Assembly (NCBI GenBank): GCA_938038825.1
Contig: CALHST010000104.1
Location: 1 to 9,951, forward strand
Direction: 5' to 3'
Length of the DNA: 9,951 bases
DNA from: an uncultured Paracoccaceae bacterium
GTDB lineage: Bacteria; Pseudomonadota; Alphaproteobacteria; Rhodobacterales; Rhodobacteraceae
Positions 6,718-9,951 of the stretch are shown one piece after another (positions within the stretch are counted from its first letter, which is position 1; every line of letters starts with the position of its first letter). The translations under genes were made by a program, and so were the position numbers. The notes beneath the pieces were generated by a model that saw only the letters and a list, made by a program, of their open reading frames with translations, ran no database searches and had not been told where the DNA came from.

Positions 6718-6745
6718 TCCGTAACGTAATAATCAGGACATTATC

Positions 6746-7057
6746 ATGGACGATCACACTCAGCTTGAACTCGAAGCCGCCGCTTTCCGCCGCTTGCGCA
6801 AGCACTTGATGGAAGACCGCACCGATGTTCAAAATATCGACATGATGAACCTTACCGGGTTTTGTCGCAATTGCCTGAGTCGCTGGTATCAAGAAGCTGC
6901 AGCTGAAAAAGGCATCGATATCACCAAAGACGCAGCCCGCGAATCTTTCTATGGGATGACAATGGCTGATTGGAAAGCGAACTACCAAACCGACGCAAGC
7001 GGCGATCAACAGCAAGCCTTCCAGAAGAGCTTTGAAGAAAATGTGGGCAAAAAGTAA
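6746..7057 (+). CDS. DUF1244 family protein
   Basis: The 103-residue acidic protein matches the DUF1244 family, small cytoplasmic proteins common in proteobacteria and represented structurally by SMc04008 of Sinorhizobium meliloti. Its role is not established. The family mark is the central G-F-C-R-N-C-L-S-R-W-Y at 38-48, with the cysteine pair C40 and C43 in a C-x-x-C arrangement that could bind metal or be redox active. Other conserved-looking segments are A-F-R-R-L-R-K-H-L (13-21) and F-Y-G-M-T near 70. The ATG at 6746 has an AGGA ribosome site seven bases upstream, and the length is normal. It is transcribed divergently from pyk and ends 57 bp from the convergent methyltransferase gene, with no clear terminator between. 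Confidence 0.9.
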   Translation: MDDHTQLELEAAAFRRLRKHLMEDRTDVQNIDMMNLTGFCRNCLSRWYQEAAAEKGIDITKDAARESFYGMTMADWKANYQTDASGDQQQAFQKSFEENVGKK

Positions 7058-7114
7058 CCTCATTGATCCGCGGACGAATGGCAGGGGCCAAAAAGGGCGC
7101 AACTATACATGAGT

Positions 7115-8212
7115 TCAGCGCAAAATCCGTTTCGCGAGTTTTGAACATAGCTTTCGAACAACGTTTCGCCGAGGCGTTGGCGTGTTAAGCAACATCTCAA
7201 ACGTTTCCATATTGGCATAGGTGTTGCTGGACACAGAAATCCCCCGCGCGTCACGCTCTTTATAAAGCGACACACAGGCGCTGGGTTTGACATAGATCCC
7301 GCGTCTTCGCGTTGTGTGACGCAACTTTAAAGACTGGCTTAAGTCCGTGCGCCGCAAACCGTGGGACACAATCTGGGCAGCTTCATGCGGCTTTGCGCCC
7401 CGAACGATATATTGGCGCATCAGATCGACTGTAATCTGCTCAATTTCCGCCTGACGTCTTTCTTTGGCCCAATCAGGGCAATTTTGGCCGCAATAAAACG
7501 TTGTCCAATTCTCGCGCCAACCGCCAAAGGCATCGACTGCAAAATCCGCACCGCCATCACCAGCCACGGGGTTCGTTTCTGACCCACGATTGTCACGGCG
7601 ACGGGCCTGTCCATGAAACCTACCCATTAACGGCTTAAATGTCGGGAACAGCGCCTCAAAAGCATCCGGTGTATAGCGCCAATAATCTGCGGGCGCGCCA
7701 TGGTAGAAATAAGAAAACGGTGCGGCATGGAACACAATGCCACCGGGCTTTAACAATCGGCTCATGTGATGCGCCGCCTGCCAGGGTTCAGCCACATGTT
7801 CCATCACTGAAACACTGAAAATCGCGTCGTATTGCTGTCCTTCCAAATGCCGTGCGTCGCAAATATTGCAGACCCGCACGTCATCGCGCCCTTCGACCGG
7901 GTACAATGACAGCCATTCGAATGTAAATTCAGGGAATTCTGCCGCCACACTGTTAAACGGTCCGCCGATCTCAGCAATGCGCCCATGCGAAAAGCCCGCG
8001 TCTGCAAGACACTGGCGGAATGCAGCAACGACTGCTTCTCGTGTCCCAATGTTGCCCGGCTGACGCCGTTCCGACGTCAAAAGCTCCTCAAGCCAGGGTA
8101 TCATCTGTGCGCTGGGTGTATCAGGGCGTGTTTTCAAGTCCGTCAGCGATTGCCGCAGCATGGCACGATCAAAAATCCCCATACTGGAGTCTTCGGACAT
8201 AAGATCTTTCAC
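7115..8212 (-). CDS. Class I SAM-dependent methyltransferase (Methyltransf_11-like)
   Basis: The 365-residue protein has a Rossmann-type methyltransferase core. The SAM-binding segment is R-I-A-E-I-G-G-P-F-N at 78-87, with G-G-P in place of the usual G-x-G. The acidic loop is near C-D-A-R (118-121), motif IV-like Y-D-A-I-F-S-V-S-V-M-E-H-V at 128-140, and L-L-K-P-G-G at 153-158. Then comes H-G-A-P-A-D-Y-W-R-Y-T-P (171-182), typical of Methyltransf_11 proteins near cell-surface glycan genes. The C-terminal 165 residues are unlike the core and end in a strongly basic tail. I chose the GTG at 8212 because GGAG lies nine bases upstream; the ATG at 8200 would be too far from it. No neighbour shows the substrate; the gene appears to stand alone. 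Confidence 0.8.
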   Translation of the reverse strand: MKDLMSEDSSMGIFDRAMLRQSLTDLKTRPDTPSAQMIPWLEELLTSERRQPGNIGTREAVVAAFRQCLADAGFSHGRIAEIGGPFNSVAAEFPEFTFEWLSLYPVEGRDDVRVCNICDARHLEGQQYDAIFSVSVMEHVAEPWQAAHHMSRLLKPGGIVFHAAPFSYFYHGAPADYWRYTPDAFEALFPTFKPLMGRFHGQARRRDNRGSETNPVAGDGGADFAVDAFGGWRENWTTFYCGQNCPDWAKERRQAEIEQITVDLMRQYIVRGAKPHEAAQIVSHGLRRTDLSQSLKLRHTTRRRGIYVKPSACVSLYKERDARGISVSSNTYANMETFEMLLNTPTPRRNVVRKLCSKLAKRILR

Positions 8213-8310
8213 AACCCGTGACTCCTGCCTGGTTCAAAGATCTGATCACCCAAAAACCTGAAGATATGGTCAATTTGTATAAGAAAGTGCGCGCATGGCT
8301 CGGTGAATTA

Positions 8311-8343
8311 AGACGTGTCCAAAACAGCGTGTTGGACACGTCT
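8311..8343. promoter_or_regulatory. Perfect 12-bp inverted repeat upstream of the methyltransferase gene
   Basis: AGACGTGTCCAA (8311-8322) and TTGGACACGTCT (8332-8343) are exact reverse complements around a 9-base centre. The centre-to-centre spacing of 21 bases (two helical turns) suits a dimeric regulator. It lies about 100 bases upstream of the GTG start of the methyltransferase and downstream of the terminator of the transaminase gene. As RNA it would form a stable hairpin, but it has no good T run on either strand. An operator is the better reading; the regulator is unknown. Confidence 0.5.
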
Positions 8344-8367
8344 AATGTCGGCGAAATATTGGATATG

Positions 8368-8406
8368 AAAAATAAACGGGCTCAAAGGGTTACCCCAAAG
8401 AGCCCG
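8368..8406 (-). terminator. Rho-independent terminator of the racemase/transaminase operon
   Basis: On the minus strand CGGGCTC (8400-8406) pairs perfectly with GAGCCCG (8377-8383). A short inner GGG/CCC stem lies inside, and the hairpin is followed by TTTATTTTT (8368-8376). It begins 31 bases after the transaminase stop codon. This is a textbook intrinsic terminator in position and structure. Confidence 0.8.
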
Positions 8407-8417
8407 AAAACATGAAC

Positions 8418-8439
8418 AAAACGGCCGAACGGTCCGTTT
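8418..8439 (-). terminator. Second hairpin at the transaminase stop codon
   Basis: On the minus strand AAACGG(A)CCG and CGGCCGTTT form a nine-pair stem with one bulged A, overlapping the TAA stop at 8438-8440. The loop is only two bases, so the inner pair probably opens. It is followed by TTGTT, a weak T run. It may be an accessory terminator or protect the transcript end next to the main terminator at 8368-8406. Confidence 0.4.
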
Positions 8440-9295
8440 AGATTGCCATTTTGCGGCTTTCATCCAAATAGATTTCGCGCAGCCGCGTCGCAACCGAACC
8501 CGGCGTCCCATCTCCCAATGTCGCACCATCAATTTCCACGACCGGCATCACAAAAGCCGAGGCCGAGGTAAAGAACGCCTCATCCGCCTCTTTCGCCTCG
8601 TCAATTGTGAAAGAGCGCTCCTCAACTTCCATCTGGGCTTCCTTTGCAAACCGCAAAACAGCCGCGCGCGTGATGCCATGCAGAATGTCTGTGCTCAGCT
8701 GGCGCGTGATAATCTTACCGCCTTTGACAATATACGCGTTGTTCGACGTCCCTTCGGTCACATAGCCATCTTCAACCATCCACGCATCATCGCAGCCTTC
8801 TTTCTTGGCCATCATCTTACCCATGGACGGGTACAAAAGCTGCACCGTTTTGATGTCGCGACGCCCCCAACGAATGTCCTCTATACTAATGACTTTGATG
8901 CCTTTTTTGGACTGCGCACTATCTGCCAGCCCTGGCTTATCTTGCGTGAATAATACTACCGTCTGCGGCGTATCTTCTGGTGGAAAGGCAAAGTCCCGAT
9001 CACCGGGTGCGCCGCGCGTAATCTGCAGATAAACCAACCCCTCATTGATTCCGTTGGTGCGCACCAATTCGCGATGCACCTCCAACAGATCTTCTTTGGA
9101 AATCGGATTCTGCATTCCCAACTCGGTCAACGACCGCTGCAGCCGAACCGCATGGCCGTCGAAATCGATCAACTTGCCATCCAGAACCGAGGTCACTTCA
9201 TAGACCCCATCCGCCATCAGAAAACCTCGATCAAAGATCGAGATTTTGGCCTCATTTTCAGGTAAGTATTCGCCGTTTACATAAACTGTGCGCAT
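8438..9295 (-). CDS. dat: D-amino-acid transaminase (aminotransferase class IV)
   Basis: The 285-residue PLP enzyme belongs to fold type IV, with branched-chain and D-amino-acid transaminases. It is expected to move the amino group between D-alanine or other D-amino acids and 2-oxoglutarate. Family marks are V-Y-V-N-G-E-Y (4-10), F-D-R-G-F-L-M-A-D-G-V-Y-E (21-33), the PLP lysine K149 in R-D-I-K-T-V-Q-L-L, the cofactor-binding glutamate E181 in V-T-E-G-T-S-N-N (179-186), and the phosphate loop G-I-T-R (207-210). Length is normal for the D-amino-acid type. I take the ATG at 9295, four bases after the stop of the upstream racemase gene; GGGGA inside that gene's end serves as ribosome site. The frame extends to 9346 but those residues do not fit the family. 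A branched-chain or 4-amino-4-deoxychorismate-lyase-like activity is a less likely alternative. Confidence 0.88.
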   Translation of the reverse strand: MRTVYVNGEYLPENEAKISIFDRGFLMADGVYEVTSVLDGKLIDFDGHAVRLQRSLTELGMQNPISKEDLLEVHRELVRTNGINEGLVYLQITRGAPGDRDFAFPPEDTPQTVVLFTQDKPGLADSAQSKKGIKVISIEDIRWGRRDIKTVQLLYPSMGKMMAKKEGCDDAWMVEDGYVTEGTSNNAYIVKGGKIITRQLSTDILHGITRAAVLRFAKEAQMEVEERSFTIDEAKEADEAFFTSASAFVMPVVEIDGATLGDGTPGSVATRLREIYLDESRKMAI

Positions 9296-9299
9296 CGCG

Positions 9300-9951
9300 T
9301 TATCCCCAAAGTCCGACCGACGGCGCATGCACCCCGGCTTCATCAAATATCAAAGGTTCGTCTCGGTCTTCGGCCAACAACAGCGGCCCGTCAAGATCCA
9401 CAACCGCCGCACCCTGCGCAATCAGCGTGGCAGGCGCCATCGCAAGGGATGATCCAACCATACAGCCGACCATCACATCGAACCCTGCCGCCAGACCAGC
9501 TGTGCGCAGTTCTAACGCTTCCGTCAGTCCACCGGTCTTGTCCAGCTTGATGTTGATCATGTCATACTTGCCCGCCAATCCTGGCAAGGACGCGCGATCA
9601 TGACAGCTTTCATCCGCACAAACCGGCAAGACACGTTCAATCTCTGACAGCGCGTCATCCGCACCCGCAGGCAAAGGCTGCTCCACCATCTGCACGCCCA
9701 GACGGACCAAAACCGGCGCCAGCGTCTTGTACAAATCGGGCGTCCAACCTTCATTTGCATCCACAATGATCCGTGCGCCCGGCGCACCGGCCCGAACGGC
9801 TTCAATGCGCGCGACATCCTCTTCACCGCCGCCCAGCTTGGTCTTCAACAACGGGCGAAACGCATTTTCAGCTGCTTGCAGGCGCATGGCATCAGGTGTG
9901 CCCAATGAAAGGGTATAGGCTGTAATCTCAGGCTTTGGGGCAGGCAACCCC
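9300..9951 (-). CDS. dgcA: Enolase-superfamily racemase/epimerase (DgcA or L-Ala-D/L-Glu epimerase type), partial
   Basis: The C-terminal part of a protein, at least 215 residues, whose start is beyond the right edge of the window. It is of the mandelate racemase/muconate lactonising group of the enolase superfamily. Visible sites, counted from the proline-rich segment at the edge, are the K-T-K base pair (K35, K37), metal ligands in V-D-A-N-E-G-W (D63), V-E-Q-P (E89) and A-D-E-S (D112), the opposite base in N-I-K-L-D-K (K134), and a late D-L-D-G-P-L-L (D184, D186) as in dipeptide epimerases. The latter pair normally grips the substrate's amino or acyl end. Two activities fit: N-acetyl-D-glutamate racemase (DgcA, D-Glu catabolism in marine proteobacteria) or L-Ala-D/L-Glu epimerase (murein peptide recycling). 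Coupling to a D-amino-acid transaminase is compatible with both. Confidence 0.75.
   Translation of the reverse strand, partial: GLPAPKPEITAYTLSLGTPDAMRLQAAENAFRPLLKTKLGGGEEDVARIEAVRAGAPGARIIVDANEGWTPDLYKTLAPVLVRLGVQMVEQPLPAGADDALSEIERVLPVCADESCHDRASLPGLAGKYDMINIKLDKTGGLTEALELRTAGLAAGFDVMVGCMVGSSLAMAPATLIAQGAAVVDLDGPLLLAEDRDEPLIFDEAGVHAPSVGLWG

Noticed and set aside
8218..8415. A 65-residue plus-strand open frame with a GTG start in the methyltransferase/transaminase gap, with plausible codons.
   Set aside because: No ribosome site precedes it, it starts five bases from the divergent methyltransferase start, it contains the perfect inverted repeat, and it runs through the terminator hairpin of the opposite operon. 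A remnant of a gene cannot be excluded.
9296..9346. N-terminal extension of the transaminase into the upstream racemase gene.
   Set aside because: The 17 extra residues do not resemble class IV transaminases; the ATG at 9295 with a GGGGA site fits better.

Overview
The window looks like an ordinary chromosomal segment of an alphaproteobacterium, most likely a marine Rhodobacteraceae (Roseobacter-group) member. This is inferred from the alphaproteobacterial pyruvate kinase, the pyk/DUF1244 divergent pair close to rpmI-rplT, the OpgC-like acyltransferase, and the pairing of an epimerase with a D-amino-acid transaminase. No organism can be named from the sequence alone. There are no RNA genes, insertion sequences, prophage genes or CRISPR arrays, and no gene-free stretch longer than 300 bases.

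Left part (1-3136), membrane chemistry. The last 22 codons of an unidentified plus-strand gene end exactly where a convergent sterol desaturase/fatty acid hydroxylase family gene ends. That integral membrane di-iron enzyme is transcribed divergently from a two-gene plus-strand unit: an MsrQ/YedZ-like haem membrane protein, then a polytopic acyltransferase-3 (OpgC-like) protein. All three are membrane proteins, but no shared pathway is demonstrated.

Middle part (3173-7057), housekeeping. On the minus strand, read from high to low coordinates, come pyk, a 74-residue two-helix membrane protein, a secreted protein with two tandem PilJ-type domains, then rpmI and rplT. The ribosomal pair has its own good promoter in the 139-bp gap. 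A terminator hairpin for it overlaps the end of the convergent acyltransferase gene. pyk is divergent from a DUF1244 gene across a roughly 200-bp regulatory region.

Right part (7115-9951), minus strand. A class I SAM-dependent methyltransferase with a GTG start lies next to a 225-bp intergenic region. That region holds a perfect 12-bp inverted repeat and terminator hairpins. Beyond it are a D-amino-acid transaminase and, four bases upstream of its start, the C-terminal two thirds of an enolase-superfamily racemase/epimerase (DgcA or L-Ala-D/L-Glu epimerase type). These two genes form a tight operon for D-amino-acid (D-Glu/D-Ala) or murein-peptide turnover.

I found no convincing new multi-gene system. 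The points most worth a second look are the stand-alone tandem-PilJ secreted protein with a cysteine at the same place in each repeat, the racemase/transaminase operon, the 12-bp inverted repeat, and the orphan MsrQ-like gene without an adjacent MsrP.
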